Below, in pieces: positions 14,008-27,214 of a DNA stretch of 64,000 bases (position 1 is its first letter; each line of letters starts with the position of its first letter). The position numbers and the translations under genes are program-made. This DNA is from Ceratotherium simum simum (Eukaryota; Chordata; Mammalia; Perissodactyla; Rhinocerotidae): NCBI RefSeq assembly GCF_000283155.1, contig NW_004454179.1, forward strand, positions 12,206,898-12,270,897, given 5' to 3'. Under the pieces are notes generated by a model. It saw only the letters and a list, made by a program, of their open reading frames with translations, was not told the origin of the DNA and searched no databases.

Positions 14008-15895
14008 TTTAAGTTTTAAAAAATTGAGATATAATTCATAAAATTCACTTTTTCCAAGTGTACAATTTGGTGGTTTTTAGTGTATTCACAAGATTGTGCA
14101 ACTATTACAGCTGCCTACTTCTGTAACATTTTTATTACTCTGAAAAGAAGTCCTGTACCCATTAGCAAGCACTCTCCATTCACTTCTCCCCACAGTCCCT
14201 GGCAACCGTTAATCTACTTTCTGTCTCTATGGATTTGCCTATTCTGGACATTTCATATAAATGAAATCATACACAATGTGGCCTTTTGTGTCTGGCTTCT
14301 TTCACTTAGCATAATGTTTTTAAGGTTCATCCATGTTGTAGCATGCATCAGTATTTCATTCCTTTTTATGGTCAAAAAATATTCCATTTTATGGATATAC
14401 CACACTTTGTTTATCCGTTCATCAGTTGATGGACATTTGGACTGTTTCTACTTTTTGGCCATTGTAACTAATGCTGTTATGAACGTTGGTATACAAGTTT
14501 TGTGTGGACATGTTTTTAATTCTCTTGGGTATATACCTAGGGGTAGAATTACCGGGTTATATGTAACTTTTTAGCCCTGAGAAACTGACATACTGTTTGC
14601 CAAAGTGGCTGCTTTTGGAAACCGTTTTACATTCCCACCAATAATGTATGAGGGTTGCAATTTCTCCATATCCTCACCAACTCTTGTTATTGTCCTTTAT
14701 TTTTTTTTTAATTATAGCCATCCTGGTGGGTGTGAAGTAGTATCTCATTGTGGTTTTCATTTGCATTTTCCTAATGGCTAATGATGTTGAGCATGTCTTC
14801 ATGTGCTTATCGGTCATTTGTATATCTTCTTTGGAGAAATGTCTATTTAGATCCTTTGCCCATTTTTAAATTGGGTTGTCTTTTTATTGTTGAATTGTAG
14901 TTGTCATTGTTCTTTATGTATTCTGGTTACTAGTCCCTTATCAGATATATGATTTGCAAATATTTTCTCCCATTCTGTGAGTTGTCTTTTCACTTTCTTG
15001 GTAGTGACCATTGAAGCAGAAAAATTTTTAATTTTGATGAGGTCCAGTTTATCTCTTTTGTGTCTTTTGTTGCTTGTGCTTTTATTGTCATATCTAAGAA
15101 ACCATTGCCTAATCCAAAGTCACAAAGATTTGTGCCTGTATTTTCTTCTAAAACTTTCGTAGTTTTAGCTCTTATATTTAGGCCTTTAATTCACTTTGGG
15201 TTAATTTTTGTATGCAGTGTGAGATAGGAGTCTAACTTCATCCTTTTGCATGTGCCTATCAAGTTGTTCCGGCACTGTTTGTTGAAAAGACTGCTTTCCT
15301 CATTGAATTGGCTTGGCATCCTTGTCGAAAGTCAGTTGACCATAAACATGAGGGTTTATTTCTGGACTCTAAATTCGGTTCCACTGGTCTATATCTGTCT
15401 TTATGCCAGTACCACACTGCTTTGGTTCTTGTAGCTTCGTAGTAAGTTTTCAAATTGGGAAGTATGAATTCTCCAACTTTGTGCTCCTTTTTCCTTATTG
15501 TCAGGATCTCTTGCATTTCCATATGAATTTTTCATGGATCTTCTTGTCTATTTCTGCAGAAAAGGCACTTGGAATTTTGACAGAGATTGCATTGAATCTG
15601 TAGATCAGTTTGGGGAGTATTGCAGTGTTAACAATATTAAATCTTCCATCCCTGAACATGGGATATCTTTCCATTTGTTCAGGTCTTTAATTTCCTTCAA
15701 CAATGTTTTGTAGTTTTCAGTGTACTTGCAATCTTTTTGTTAAGTAAAATACTTAGGAATAAATTTATTTTTTGATGCTATTGTAAATGGAATTATTAAT
15801 TTCATTTTCAGATTGTTCATTGCTAGTATATAGAAATATAATTGTTGTATATTGATCTTGTATCCTGCAACCTTGCTGAACTCGTTTATTGGGTA
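14008..15895 (-). mobile_element. L1 (LINE-1) fragment, antisense, 5'-truncated
   Basis: The left end is the L1 3' region (ttgagatataattcataaa), followed by the reverse complement of late ORF2, such as 'ttccattttatggatatacc' and 'tcagttgatggacatttgg'. The minus strand at 15259-15522 still gives ORF2 C-terminal-like peptide with AVWYWHKDR and NSAGTT. Frame breaks are many, so it is dead. The element stops near 15895 with the 5' part missing. Confidence 0.9.
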
Positions 15896-15899
15896 ACAA

Positions 15900-17080
15900 A
15901 TACTTCTCAAAATATAAAAATGCTTTTAAAAAACGTGAGTTTTTTTTGCAGTTATCTTTTTTTATGTGATTTTTTTATGTGATTGTGGTAGATTTTATTT
16001 TTTCTTTAAAAAAATGTAGGCATTTTACTTGCCAGTTTCATATATATAGAGTGAAGCACCTGCTGTTCATTGTTGACAATGTCATTCTTTAGGAAATTTG
16101 ATAGGAAAGAGTAAATTTTCTATCTCAGATTAGATATAGGAAAAAAAGAAATAGGCTGTATGAAATATTTCGGTCAAAGAGACCAAAGTTATAACTAGCT
16201 GGAGTTTGGGAGTTTCAAAGTTGATCTGTTTCTATCTGCTATTTAAAGTGGCTTTGTATCAGATTTGGGATTTGGCTTAGGAGATGAGCACAGAAAAGAC
16301 TGTGTTTGCTTAATATCTAAACGGTTTTGTAGTGCCTTTCTTCTCCAGGCCATTTTATCAAGGGTCTTCTTTGGGTCATTTTTACAGAGACTAGAAAAAA
16401 CCCTGACTTTTAGTCACTCTGCATTTCATACTGCCATCATCAGTATGATCCTTGAGGTTTTTGGGTACCAGGTAACCAGAAGAGAGGAAATAAAACTCGG
16501 CTTGTTTTTTGTTTGTTCTTTCTTTCTTTCTTTTTTTTATGCAAGGGAGTGGGGGCTTGGTAATCTGAGAGGGAGAATGTTTTCCCAAGCTAGCAAAGAG
16601 AGACTGAGGGCATCATCTGATCTTTATGCCAGTGTGCAAAGCCTCAGTTTTTCCATTTGCCCATCTGCAATCATAAAAACAATGTGCTGACTCAACTTGG
16701 AGCCTCTGCAGAATGGCATTTGGGGCTTAGGCAGTCCTGAGAATCACGCAAGAGATGGAAATATCTGAGCAGGTTTTAAGAGGAAACATTAAAAACAGCT
16801 AGAACAAGACAACATACTCTCTTGTTTCCTTCAAGATTTACTTCCTTTAGTCACTAGTGTGCCTCCTTGATTGAAGGTGTGGCAGGACTAGTTTGGTCTC
16901 TGTGGTGCTGATTACTGAGCAGAGGCATTTTTTTGCCCCAGTGTTTATACTTTAGGGGCACGGGACTGACTGGGGTCGGGGGTGAGATTCTGCTGGAAGC
17001 AAGTCAATTAGATAAGGTACTGTTGTAATCATATGGTGTGGACCATCTGCTTAGGTTTTTTCTTTAAAATTTTTATTTCC
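15900..17080 (+). other. Unique intronic sequence
   Basis: No repeat family named. It holds a short CTTT-rich run near 16518-16538. Short open frames lack any family resemblance. Confidence 0.5.
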
Positions 17081-17084
17081 TTGT

Positions 17085-17280
17085 TCCTGTATACATACAT
17101 TTACCTGCAAAGACTAAAAGAATACTAACCATAATGTTAACTAACAATGACTACCTCTTGATGGTGGGTTTTAGGGGAGGAGGTATGTTTTTCTACGTTG
17201 CTTCAAGTCTTTTTTAAGCATGTATTTTGTAATGTTTAGGGGGAAACAAAATCCATTAAAATGTTAATTGAAAGTATAAA
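17085..17280 (+). mobile_element. Old L1 3' end (tentative)
   Basis: 'aacaatgactacctcttgat' with a G-rich stretch and 'tttgtaatgtttaggggg' resembles the 3' UTR of old L1 families. Weak. Confidence 0.35.
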
Positions 17281-17467
17281 TTTTGTAACCTGAACCACTG
17301 ATTTAGGTATTTAAGTGAAATTCAGTGTATTTAGGTGAAATTCATCCTTCTTTTTCCTTAGGAAATATGGAATATTTTGTTATGGTACAGCCATGCTATC
17401 ATTTGTGCCATTTTATCCCTCTCATTAGAATCTTTAGTGTTTGAGGTGAAAGATGAATAGCATTTTA

Positions 17468-17712
17468 TTTATTTATTTATTTTTTTGCGAGGAAGATCAG
17501 CCCTGAGCTAACATCCGATGCCAATCCTCCACTTTTTTTTGCTGAGGAAGACTGGCCCTGAGCTACATCTGCGCCGGTCTTCTTCCACTTTATGTGGGAC
17601 GCCGCCACAGCATGGCCTGATAAGCAGTGCGTCAGTGCGTGCCCAGGACCTGAACCCGGGCCGCCAGCAGCAGAGCGCGTGTACTTAACCGCTATGCCAT
17701 GGGGCCAGCCCC
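17468..17712 (-). mobile_element. ERE-type SINE
   Basis: A T/A tail at the left, two tail modules, then the body and head ending ggggccagcccc. An imperfect target duplication gatgaatag(c/g)atttta lies on both sides (from 17452 and from 17713). Confidence 0.92.
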
Positions 17713-17729
17713 GATGAATAGGATTTTAA

Positions 17730-19080
17730 AGCCCATAAGATATGTGTGCATGTGTGGTTGTGTGTGTGCGTGCACAACAGTTTAGTAAAATAATAATTTT
17801 GCATGTGAAAAAAAGGAATTTAGGTTTTTGAGTTGCATTTGTTTTCAAAACGTGTTATTAGGTGACAAAATCCAGTTTGTTTAGATTTGTATCTGGGCTG
17901 CCTGGAATGAAGCTGTTTGATACTTAATTGATTGTCCTTATTAAATAAAGATTGGTGAAGTAGTTGAGTTTCAACTAGATTTGTACTTTTTGCATAAAGT
18001 TGTAACCCCAAGATATCTCTCATTTGGGCACATTGAGATTCTGGAAACTGATGTTTCCTTTTATCTGTAGAAAACGTCACTGTAAATCCAGTGATGATTG
18101 TTAAATGGAGACAATAAAAGGAATGTTCTGGAACCACACATGCTTGAAGCTCAATAGTTTCCAGACTATCTTATACATTTTGCTAAAATAAAGACATTTT
18201 AACTTTGGTGAGGATCAGGTATTTATTTGATTTGATTATATTCCTATAAAATTATGCATCTGTTATACATCATTTATGTCAGACAGATAAAAAGGTATGA
18301 TTTTCTTTTTTTTCCTGAATGTATACAGAAACTTTATATTTATTTGTAGGATGTTAGCTGTCATTTAGACATCTTTCCTAAAGTCCTGCTTTAAATGACA
18401 TAAAATTATGACAATGGATTTTGCCTCTACTCCTTTATCTAACCTCCCAAGGAAACTAAGCATTTTAGGAAGAGAATTTGATATTTTCTTTACTTAAAAA
18501 CATTATTGCTCTTAAATAGTCCCATACATATTAGACAGTCAATTTTATTATTTACTCAGTTCCTTGATATTTAAAAATATATAAAAGTTTTGTTACTCTA
18601 CAGTGAAGCTCATCAGTTGACACAGAACTTCCAGGCAGCATTTAAGTGTAAGCCTCTTAAATATGAGTGGACAGCCAAACATCTCTGGATGTTTGAGGAG
18701 AGCCTTTAATAGTTTCCTAGTGAGACTAAAACAAACAGAAAAAAGAACCTTAATTGACTTAAGCTGGTTTAGCGCGAATTAGCTAAAATCCAGCAAACCA
18801 GCAGTTATTACTACAGGTATTACTTTCTCTGTGACCTCTTAAGGCCACTTACCAAACCAGCTATTAGTAACAAATGTGAAGATTTGCTGTCTCTTCATAC
18901 ATGGTATAAAGATAGAATCTTGCATGTATTCATTCAACTCACCTGTTGTGTGAGGCTCCCAACTAGGTCAGATGTTGTAAATACTTCCTTAAGGCTTGCT
19001 TAGCCTCACTGCACATTCAGAGGCTGATGTAGGCATTTGTGGCAGAGTTCTATGTCTTAGGGAATCATCACCTGTCTATT
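17730..19080 (+). other. Unique intronic sequence
   Basis: AT-rich, with a short TG-rich patch at about 17740-17775. No repeat or exon recognised. Confidence 0.5.
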
Positions 19081-19084
19081 TTTC

Positions 19085-19475
19085 CTTTCTTCTTTTACTG
19101 CAAGATTTCTTAAGGAATAGATAGCTGCTTCCTTTTCCTTGCCCCTGGCTTCACCTTTAATCCTGTAGAAACTGGCTTCAGCCTGTCACAACCAATGACT
19201 TCCTTTATTGCCAAATCCACATCTTGGTTGTCATCCTTCCTAGCGTCTTTGACTCCTTTGCTGCTTTTGGCACTAAGGCGAGGATGCCTCTTCTGTAACC
19301 AGCCTGGCTCTTGCGGCACAGCACAGTCTTGGTTCTCCTGTTTTGCTGACTCCCTTCTTTCTCCTGTTAGGTTCCTGATTTCTTCCTTCTATTTCTAATT
19401 GAGCATTCTCCAAGATTTTGTCCTTATCTCTCCCTTCCGTGGTCTTTTCCTATCTTTAGAAAACTTTCTTTGACT
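19085..19475 (+). mobile_element. L2 LINE, internal part
   Basis: 'aactggcttcagcctgtcac', 'tcatccttcctagcgtctt' and 'gtcttggttctcctg' follow the L2 reading-frame region in order. Frames are broken. Confidence 0.65.
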
Positions 19476-19599
19476 CATCTTTGATCCATAATCATTTATT
19501 GAGCATCATAAAAAGAACTGTGTGGGATATAAAAATGAATTCGATATATTTCCTGCTCTCAAGTAACTTGCAATACATGTGAATTTATACTCTTTTTCC

Positions 19600-19910
19600 T
19601 CCCCTATATCTTATTACCAAATTTAATTGACTTATTTTGAAAATGCCTCTTACCTTTTTTGTTTTCTCTCCATTCCCACTGCTACTACTCCAGCCCTTAG
19701 TCCCTTTTGTTTGTGCCTTGTTCAGTGCCTACTATGTTTTAGGTGCTCTATAAATGCATTTTGAATGAATGAATCTATCTATCTTGGTTATTGTAAAACT
19801 TGTAATATGGCTTCCCTTATTTTGTCTATTTCATCAAGTATACCTCTGCCAGTCTGCTCTTCCTTAAACATGTCTTTCATCTTACCAGTTTATCAAAAGC
19901 CTATAATTAA
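19600..19910 (+). mobile_element. L2 LINE pieces
   Basis: 'tagtgcctactatgtttt'-like sequence ending 'ctctataaatgcattttgaa' resembles the L2 3' end. A second L2-like piece with 'cttcccttattttgtc' follows, up to the LTR at 19923. Confidence 0.45.
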
Positions 19911-19922
19911 TAAGGTACTATC

Positions 19923-20285
19923 TGCTATGTGTACCCCTCTAAATTCATATATTGAAGCCTTAATCCCCCAACGTGATGGTATTTGGAGATTGTGCCTTTG
20001 GGTTGTACTTAGGGTTAGATGAGGTCATGAGGTCGGGGACTTCATGATGGGGTTAGTGGCTTTATCAGAAGAGGAGGAGGGAGAGATCACCCTCTCTCTA
20101 CCATGTGAGGACAGAGTGAGAAAGCAGCCATCTTCAAGCCAGGAAGAGGGCTCTTACCAGCAACTGAATTGGCCAGCACCTTGATCCTGGGCTTCCTGGC
20201 CTCCAGAACTGTGAGAAATAAGCGTCTGTTGTTTATGCCATCCATCTGTGGTATTTTGTTATAGCAGCCCAAGCAGACAAATACA
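19923..20285 (+). mobile_element. MLT1-type solo LTR (MaLR, ERVL class)
   Basis: It begins TG and ends CA. It carries 'aaattcatatattgaagcc', 'gtatttggagattgtgcct', 'accatgtgaggacagagtga', 'ccagaactgtgagaaataag' and 'ggtattttgttatagcagcc' in MLT1 order. No internal retroviral sequence adjoins it. An ancient, inactive remnant. Confidence 0.85.
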
Positions 20286-20309
20286 TGATCTTTTTACGTG
20301 TCAAAATAG

Positions 20310-20480
20310 CCAAGATAGAAAAAATGATAAAAGCAAGATGAATAAGTTCTACACGTCTGCTGTACAATGTTGTACCTGTAGTTAACAATACTGTATTGTA
20401 CACTTAAAAATTTGTTGAGGGTAGATCTTATGTTAAGAATTCTTACCATAATAAAATACAATTAAAAAGAAGAGAAAAGA
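20310..20480 (+). mobile_element. L1 3' UTR fragment
   Basis: 'cctgtagttaacaatactgt', 'attgtacacttaaaaatttg' and 'taccataataaaata' are the familiar end of old L1 elements, with an A-rich tail. Confidence 0.8.
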
Positions 20481-20509
20481 AAAAAATGATAATGTGCAGC
20501 CATCAAGGG

Positions 20510-20860
20510 CCCGTGGGATGAGGACCCCTTCTCTGATTGCATCTCCTACTCCTTTTCTCCTGACTCTGCTTCAACCACACTGGCCTTCTGGCTCTTTCTT
20601 GAATACTGCAGGCACTCGAGGCGTCCTCTTGCCTTAGGGCGCTTGTAGTTGCTGTTCCCGCTCTCTGAAGCATCCTTTCCCAAGACAGCTTTATGGTTCC
20701 CTTCTTCCTTCAGATCACTTCAGTGAGGCTCCCTATGGCCTTCCTATCTACAATTTCAGCCCTTCCACTGCAACACTTACCTGCTTTCCTTTAATCTAGA
20801 ATAGTTCCCTTTCCTTTTCTTCTTTCTTGACATTGACATTTTTGGAGTCTAGGCTAATTG
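20510..20860 (+). mobile_element. L2 LINE 3' region
   Basis: 'ttcaaccacactggccttct', 'ctttcttgaatactgcaggc' and 'ccttcttccttcagatcact' follow the L2 3' region. Confidence 0.8.
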
Positions 20861-21194
20861 TTTTGCAAAATGTTCCACAATCTGGGTTTGTCTGATTTTT
20901 CCCTTATAATTAGAATCAAGGTTAAATCGTTTTTTTTGTCAAGAATAATACATTGTAAAGTACCCTGCTCCCTTAATAATTAATGAGTAATCTGTGGGGT
21001 GATATTTTGAGATTGTATACATATCCTGGACCCCCACAAACTTTCATCTAATGGGTTTGGCATCTCTCTCCTTTTAAAAAGTGTCATTCTGCCAAGTCTC
21101 CCTTGTCCGTCTTTGTCTGTAGTAATCTGTCCCTTCTTCCATTCTAGTGTGAAGATAGATGTTTGAGAGAGGAAGAGATAGTAGTGGATCTAGT

Positions 21195-21325
21195 TCAAAC
21201 ATCTTATTTTCTAGATGAGCATTGAATGTTTTGCCCAAGAGCAATTGTGTAGTTAGTGATAAAGTTAGGACTAGAATCTGGGTTTCCTGGTTCTTAATAT
21301 AGTGCTGTTTCCAGCTGCCTCTTAA
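21195..21325 (+). mobile_element. MIR SINE, 3' part (weak)
   Basis: 'tattttctagatgagca', 'tagttagtgataaagttagg' and 'actagaatctgggtttcc' fit the MIR 3' half loosely. Confidence 0.5.
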
Positions 21326-21639
21326 CCAATAATTCAAAACACAAAACGAATATGTATTACCTCAAATAGAGTATAAATTTTTTGCAAGTAGAAAGAAAGC
21401 ATGTATTAGTTTTTCTTTTGCATGCATTCCTTTATTCGTTTGTTCAAAAGAGGCAGACAGCCTCCTCTCCCCACCCCACCCCTCCTATATCCTTTAAGCT
21501 CCAGCCAGCCTAAAGTAGAGCTCTGTGCTCTCTCACCTCTGTCTTCCTATGTGCTGTTCCTTTGGCCTCTTGCCTTCTTCCTTCCCTTCTGTTTTAAATT
21601 TATTTTTATTTTTTTAGATAAAAAGAATTATTTTTCACA

Positions 21640-22835
21640 AATAAAAATTATATGTTTTTAAGGTATACAACATGATGTTTTTGATATATGTATACATTGT
21701 GAAATGATAACCACAATCAGGTTAATGAACATATCCATCACCTCCCATAGTTATCTTTTTTGTGTATGTGTGGTGAGAATACTTGAGATTTACTCTTAGC
21801 AAATTTCAGTATACAATATATTATTAACTCTAGTCACCATGCTGTACATTAGGTCCCCAGAACTTATCTTACAACTGAAAGTTTGTACCCTTTGATCAAC
21901 ATCTCCCCTTTTCTTGCCACAGCCTCTGGTAACCACCATTTTACTTTTTGTTACTATGAGTTCCACTTTTTTTTTTTTTTTAGATTCCACGTATAAGTGA
22001 GATGCAGTATTTTTCTTTCTGTTTCTGGCTTATTTCACTTAGCATAATATCCTCTAGGTTCATCCATGTTGTTGCAAATGGCGAGATTTTCTTCTTTTTT
22101 AAGGCTGAATGATATTCCTCTGTGTGTGTATGTGTGTTTGTGTGTATGTGTGTATAACATTTTCTTTATCTCTTCATCTGTTGATGGACACCTGGGTTGT
22201 TTCCATATCTTGGCTATTGTGAAAAATGGTGCAATGAACGTGGGAGTGCAGATATTTCTTTAAGATAGTGATTTTATTTTTTTTTTGTTATATACCCAGA
22301 AGAGAGATGGCTGGATCATATGGTAGTTCTGTTTTTAATTTTTTGAGGAACTTCCATACTGTTTTCCGTAATGGCTGTGCCAATTTACATTCCCACCAGT
22401 GATGCACAAGGGTTCCCTTTTCTCCACATCCTCACCAACACTTATCTTTCGACTTTTTGATAACAGCCGTCTTAATGGGTGTGAGGTGATAGCTCATTGT
22501 CATTTTGATTTGCATTTCCCTGTTGATTACGTGATGTTGAGCTGTTGGCCATTTGTATGTCTTCTTTGCCCATTTTTAAAATCCAGTTATTTGATTTTTT
22601 GCTGAGTTGTATGAGTTCCTTATATATTTTGGATATTAACCCCTTATCAGATATATGGTTTGCAAATACTTTTTTCCCATGCCCTAGGTTGCCTTTTCAT
22701 TTTGTTGATTGTTTGCTGTGCAGAAACTTTTTAGTTTGCTATAGTCCTGCTTGTTTATTTTTGCTTTTGTTGCCTGTGCTTTTGGTGTCAATTCCAAAAA
22801 ATCACTGCCAAGACCAATGTCAAGGAGGCTTTCCC
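21640..22835 (-). mobile_element. L1 fragment, antisense, 5'-truncated
   Basis: The left end, 'aggtatacaacatgatg', is the L1 3' UTR in reverse. Late ORF2 in reverse follows ('catccatgttgttgcaaatg', 'tctgttgatggacacctggg') up to about 22835. A degenerate TG/TA-rich patch lies at 22120-22156. Frames are broken. Confidence 0.9.
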
Positions 22836-22984
22836 CTCTTTCCCTTCTCTTTTTATTACATGAGCTAAGTTCTGCAGAGGAGGCCTTTAACTACCTACCA
22901 GCAGGCTGAGTTAGGTGCCCTCTTTTGTTATTATAGGACCCTGTTCACACCTCATATATCACCGTATGGATCTTTTTTTTCTTT

Positions 22985-23105
22985 TGGTAATTGTTGTTTA
23001 CAGTTATTCTCTTTTATTGGACTGTGAGCTCACTGAGGGCGGGAATTTTGTTTAGTTCATCTCTGGGCTTGCCACCTAGAGTGCTCAATCGAAGTTTGCT
23101 TTATC
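22985..23105 (+). mobile_element. L2 LINE 3' end
   Basis: 'tggactgtgagctcactgag', 'ggcgggaattttgtt' and 'agagtgctcaat' follow the L2 terminus. Confidence 0.65.
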
Positions 23106-23326
23106 AGTGAAGCCATTTTGGCTCTGTCGTCATTGATTGCTTTACCATAAAGACATGGTTGAGACTCAGACCTCCAAGTCCCTCCAGTTCTGACAGCTTC
23201 CATAAATACTTGACCTATAATGTGCAAGATAGTGTAGAAAGTGAGAAGCTATTTTATATGTTATGCAAGTCTTCAAGGAACATAGAGGGTAAAGTCCTGA
23301 CTGTAGTTATAAAAAAGACAGAATGT

Positions 23327-23586
23327 GGGGCTGGCCCAGTGGTGTAGTGGTTAAGTTTGTGCACTCTGCTTCAGCAGCCCGGGGTTCGCAGTTCAGATCC
23401 TGGGCACGAACCTACACGCCACTTATCAAGCCATGCTGTGGCAGGCGTCCCACATATAAAATAGAAGAAGATGGGCACAGATGTTAGCTCAAGGCCAATC
23501 TTCCTCAACAAAAAAGAGGAGGATTGGCAACAGAGGTTAGCTCAGGGCTAATCTTCCTCACATACAAAAAAAATAAATAAAAATTT
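23327..23586 (+). mobile_element. ERE-type SINE, full length
   Basis: The head ggggctggcccagtggtgta leads to the body and a doubled tail module, 'cacagatgttagctcaagg' then 'caacagaggttagctcaggg', then an A-rich tail. The target duplication aaaaagacagaatg/aaaaagacaggatg flanks it. Confidence 0.93.
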
Positions 23587-23799
23587 AAAAAGACAGGATG
23601 AGTTAATTGGTGCTATAGGGAATATTATGAAGTGCTTTAGTAATGAGGGGAAGGAGGTGTTCTTAGGGCTGTCTCGAAGGAGGCCAAAGGCTGAGATAAG
23701 GGTCAGAGCATTTCAGTTGGAGGGAACAATACTGGGAAAGACATAGAATCAGAAAAGTTGTGTTTGGGGCAATTTGAGCAGTTGATTTGACTGGCTTTT

Positions 23800-24950
23800 C
23801 GGATTCTTTGCCCTCTGTATAGTGTACACTAGATGCTGTCCTGAGTCTTTTCCATTTCGCTTTTAGGGATACCTAGGGTCCATTTACTGATCCTAATTGA
23901 ACACTTGTATTGCCAGAAAAGTCTCTTGTTGGAGCAGTTTCTACCATGAGGACTTTTTAAAGCACTTGTGGTAGTCGTTGTTCCAGCTAAAGTATTCTCC
24001 ACTACTCATGTAACTCTTTAGCCCCAAGTCTTCACTCTCAGTTTAGGTAGGTTAAGCCTCAGGGGAAGTACATTAATAATTGAAAACCTATGAGGCATTG
24101 TTCCTTCAATTCTGAATTTGCAGTGTTTTCTGTAGTCTGCAAGAGTTACTTAACTACTTTGATTTATATCCAGGATAGGGCTTTAAGCACTATTGAGAAA
24201 CGACTGGGGACTTCAACATGGTACTTATTTTCCAGCTTTTTACTTTTCAAATAAGGAGAAAACCCTGCAACATGCTAATCAGAGGTAGCAATTTGGAGAA
24301 AACAATATTGTGTTCTGAGAAGGAACAAAACACATGCATTTTAAATATATCAGTGTCCATTTTTTTTCTTTAAAATATACTTCTTCTTATATTTTGAATA
24401 ACTCTTTGCCAAATACCAGAACTTTTTGCTAACAGTAAATGTTGGTAAGGCAGGAAGTGTGAACCATGAAAGAACTGGGTTTTTTTCTTATAAATACTGG
24501 CTTTTCTGGACAAGTTTATAGTTACTAACCTCGTTGCCATAAATTCCCTAGTCATATGTTTTGTAATCCCTTCTCTGGCATACGTTTTAATCGTTTTCTT
24601 ACTACTTCATAGGTGCTATAATCCTTTTATAGTCTCCTGGGTTTTAAAATAAACCTATAAAAGGTTCAGTTTTATATTTAATAGCCATGTTTCACAGTGT
24701 TATAAAGCTATAAATAAGTTCAGGCAGGCAAAAGCTTTTGATGTGGAATGCCTTTGTTTCTATGTTTTAGAAAAATGTGTTAGTCTTCGAGTGTTTCACA
24801 TTGTGATGATTTTAGATACCGGCCAGGATTTTTAAAATATTTGGAAATACTTACAAAGAAGAAATGTAGAAAAACACTGAAAACACACAAGTAAAAACAC
24901 TTGTCTCATAATTTTCTATTATCAAGTTTCGAAAAATCATTTCTTTTTTG
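23800..24950 (+). other. Unique intronic sequence
   Basis: No repeat family or exon recognised. Confidence 0.5.
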
Positions 24951-24959
24951 AAACATATT

Positions 24960-25690
24960 CTGTATTTCTTATTGATGAGTAGGACTGTTGCTGTCTCTTG
25001 GAGCTTACAGTTTAGTGGGGGAGATAGACATGAATCAAATAATCATACACATAAACTTGCTATCATGGGATGTGCTCTGGAGGAAAAGTGCTTGGTGTTG
25101 TGAGAGAATATTGGCAGGTGGGACGTGAGGAAAGGAAGTGACTTTTGAGTGACTTGAGATCTGACAGATAAGTAGGAGCCAACTAGGGGAAATTTGGGTG
25201 TGGAAAAGAGAACATTATGATATGATAAGGTGGGAGGTGACATTGTATATTCAAGGAACTGAAAAAAGATTAGTGTGGCTGGAACACAGAGAATTTGTGT
25301 GTGTTGGCGGGTAGTGCGTGACAGAAAATGCAGCTGGAGAAGTAAGCATAGACTATACCAGTCAAGCCATTGCAGGCCATACTAAGGGTTCTAGCATTTC
25401 TTCTAAGAGCAGTAATGTACCTTTGAAGTATTGGGGGTATATGATGACCTGATTAGAGCTGCATTTTGAAAAAATTACTGTCTTCTGTGTGGAAAACCAA
25501 TTGGAGAGGAGTGAGAAGGGATGTGGAGAGGCTGGCAGTTGGGGGCTATTGCCAAAGTCCAGTGAGAGATGATGACAGCTGGGCTTAAGGAGATGGTGGT
25601 TGGGATGGGAGAGGCGGACTGATTCTCAAGATGCTGAAAAAGACAGGACTTAACCAAACCTCTTTTCACTGGTACTGAGAGAGGGGCAAA
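24960..25690 (+). repeat. Old interspersed repeat, same family as 2150-2735
   Basis: 'gagcttacagtttagtgggg', 'agtgtggctggaaca' and 'ggggctattgccaaagtcca' match this family in order. It is the longest copy in the window. Family name not assigned. Confidence 0.5.
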
Positions 25691-25830
25691 TATGGGTATT
25701 ATCTCTGAAATTGAGGGCCAAAGAGCCAAAAATCATATGATCAGTAAGTAGAAGTAGACCTGGGACTTGAAGTTAGGTGTTTGACCTCAAACCCGCTTGT
25801 TCTCTCTTTTATGGCACTCCGCCTTTTTTA
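25690..25830 (+). mobile_element. MIR SINE, 3' part
   Basis: 'agagccaaaaatcatatgat', 'cagtaagtagaagtagacct' and 'gggacttgaagttaggtg' follow the MIR 3' region. Confidence 0.55.
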
Positions 25831-26529
25831 GGAGCAGAACCTTCAGTTTGGAGAACTTAGGTATCCTCTGACTGATACCACACAGACTGAAATGTTCAGC
25901 TCCTGTGCATTAAACCTAAATTTAGGCAGCAAACTCCTATCTGACAATGAGCATTGCTTTATCAGGCTCACTGGATGTCGTTTTAATCACTACTACCTTC
26001 TAATGAGGAAACACACTCCATTCCAACTATTTGGTTGAGAAAAGGCCTATTAATAAAGGCACAGTTTGCCAATCTGCTTGATAATATTTATTTATTGAGC
26101 TCATACTGTTCCTGGCACTGTTTTAGTTATAGAAAGATGCCTAAAACATGCCCACTGTAGAACTCACTGTCTAGTAGGGGAGAAGACTCAAACCTATGAT
26201 TATAGATTATAGTGTAACTCCCATTGTGGAGCCATACTCAGGATGCTGGGGGAGCCCAGAGGAAGGACTTTGGGCCGAGAGTTAGTCCCAGGTAAATACT
26301 GCTCATTTCATTTGTTTTGTGGTGATACTTCCTTAACAAGAAGAAAGTATAAGTGTTGTCAGGCAAGATGTCCAGAAAGTAGTTGGTTGATTAATTTCGT
26401 AGGAGAAAGTACATTTAAGGTAAAAATGAAAAGTTTTTAAGTTATAGGCGTTAAAGTTTCAGGTTGGTAAAGAACTTAGCTAAATTGCTTTAAGCATTAC
26501 CTTGTGGAAATAATATGAAAAACAATTTT

Positions 26530-26724
26530 TTTTTTTTTTTTGCTGAGGAAGGTTGGCCCTGAGCTAACATCTGTGCCCATCTTCCTCCACTTTATGTGGG
26601 ACGCTGCCACAGCATGGCTTGACAAGCGGTGCGTCGGTGCACCCCTGGGATCTGAACCTGTGAACCCCGGGCTGCTGAAGTGGAGCTCGCACACTTAACC
26701 GCTTGCGCCACCAAGCCGGCTCCC
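26530..26724 (-). mobile_element. ERE-type SINE
   Basis: A T tail, a single tail module, then the body and head. The target duplication atgaaaaacaatttt is exact at 26515-26529 and 26725-26739. Confidence 0.95.
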
Positions 26725-26963
26725 ATGAAAAACAATTTTACCGTATTTTTTACTGTGCACTTTTTTAAAAGTTAATACCATATGATTATTTTGTATGGTA
26801 TTAATATTTTATCAGGAAGCGATTATTTTTCTTTGAAACTGATGGGGAAAACTGTAATTTTAAGGGGACACTTTTTTCAATAAAATGATGATAAAGCAAG
26901 AGTTACAAGATAAAAGTCACTTAGTATTTGTTTTACAGAAACTTTATTAGGATATCTCTTTAT

Positions 26964-27198
26964 TTTTTTTTAGTGAGGAAGATTGGCCCTGAGCTAACAT
27001 CTGTTGCCAATCTTCCTCTTTTTGCTTGAGGAAGACTGTCCCTGAGCTAACACCTGTGCCAGTCTTCCTCTACTTTGTATATGGGATGCCACCACAACAG
27101 GGCCAGACGAGCAGTGTATAGGTCCGCACCTGGGATCACAACCCTGGCCCGCGAAGTGGAGCACTCAAACCCAACCACTACGCCACCAGGCTGGCCCC
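26964..27198 (-). mobile_element. ERE-type SINE
   Basis: A T tail, a doubled tail module, then the body and head ending aggctggcccc. The duplication tag(g/a)atatctct lies at 26948-26959 and 27199-27210. Confidence 0.93.
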
Positions 27199-27214
27199 TA
27201 GAATATCTCTCTTT

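Noticed and set aside
14080..14574. 164-codon plus-strand frame rich in hydrophobic residues
   Set aside because: It is the reverse complement of L1 ORF2/3' sequence, not a membrane protein gene.
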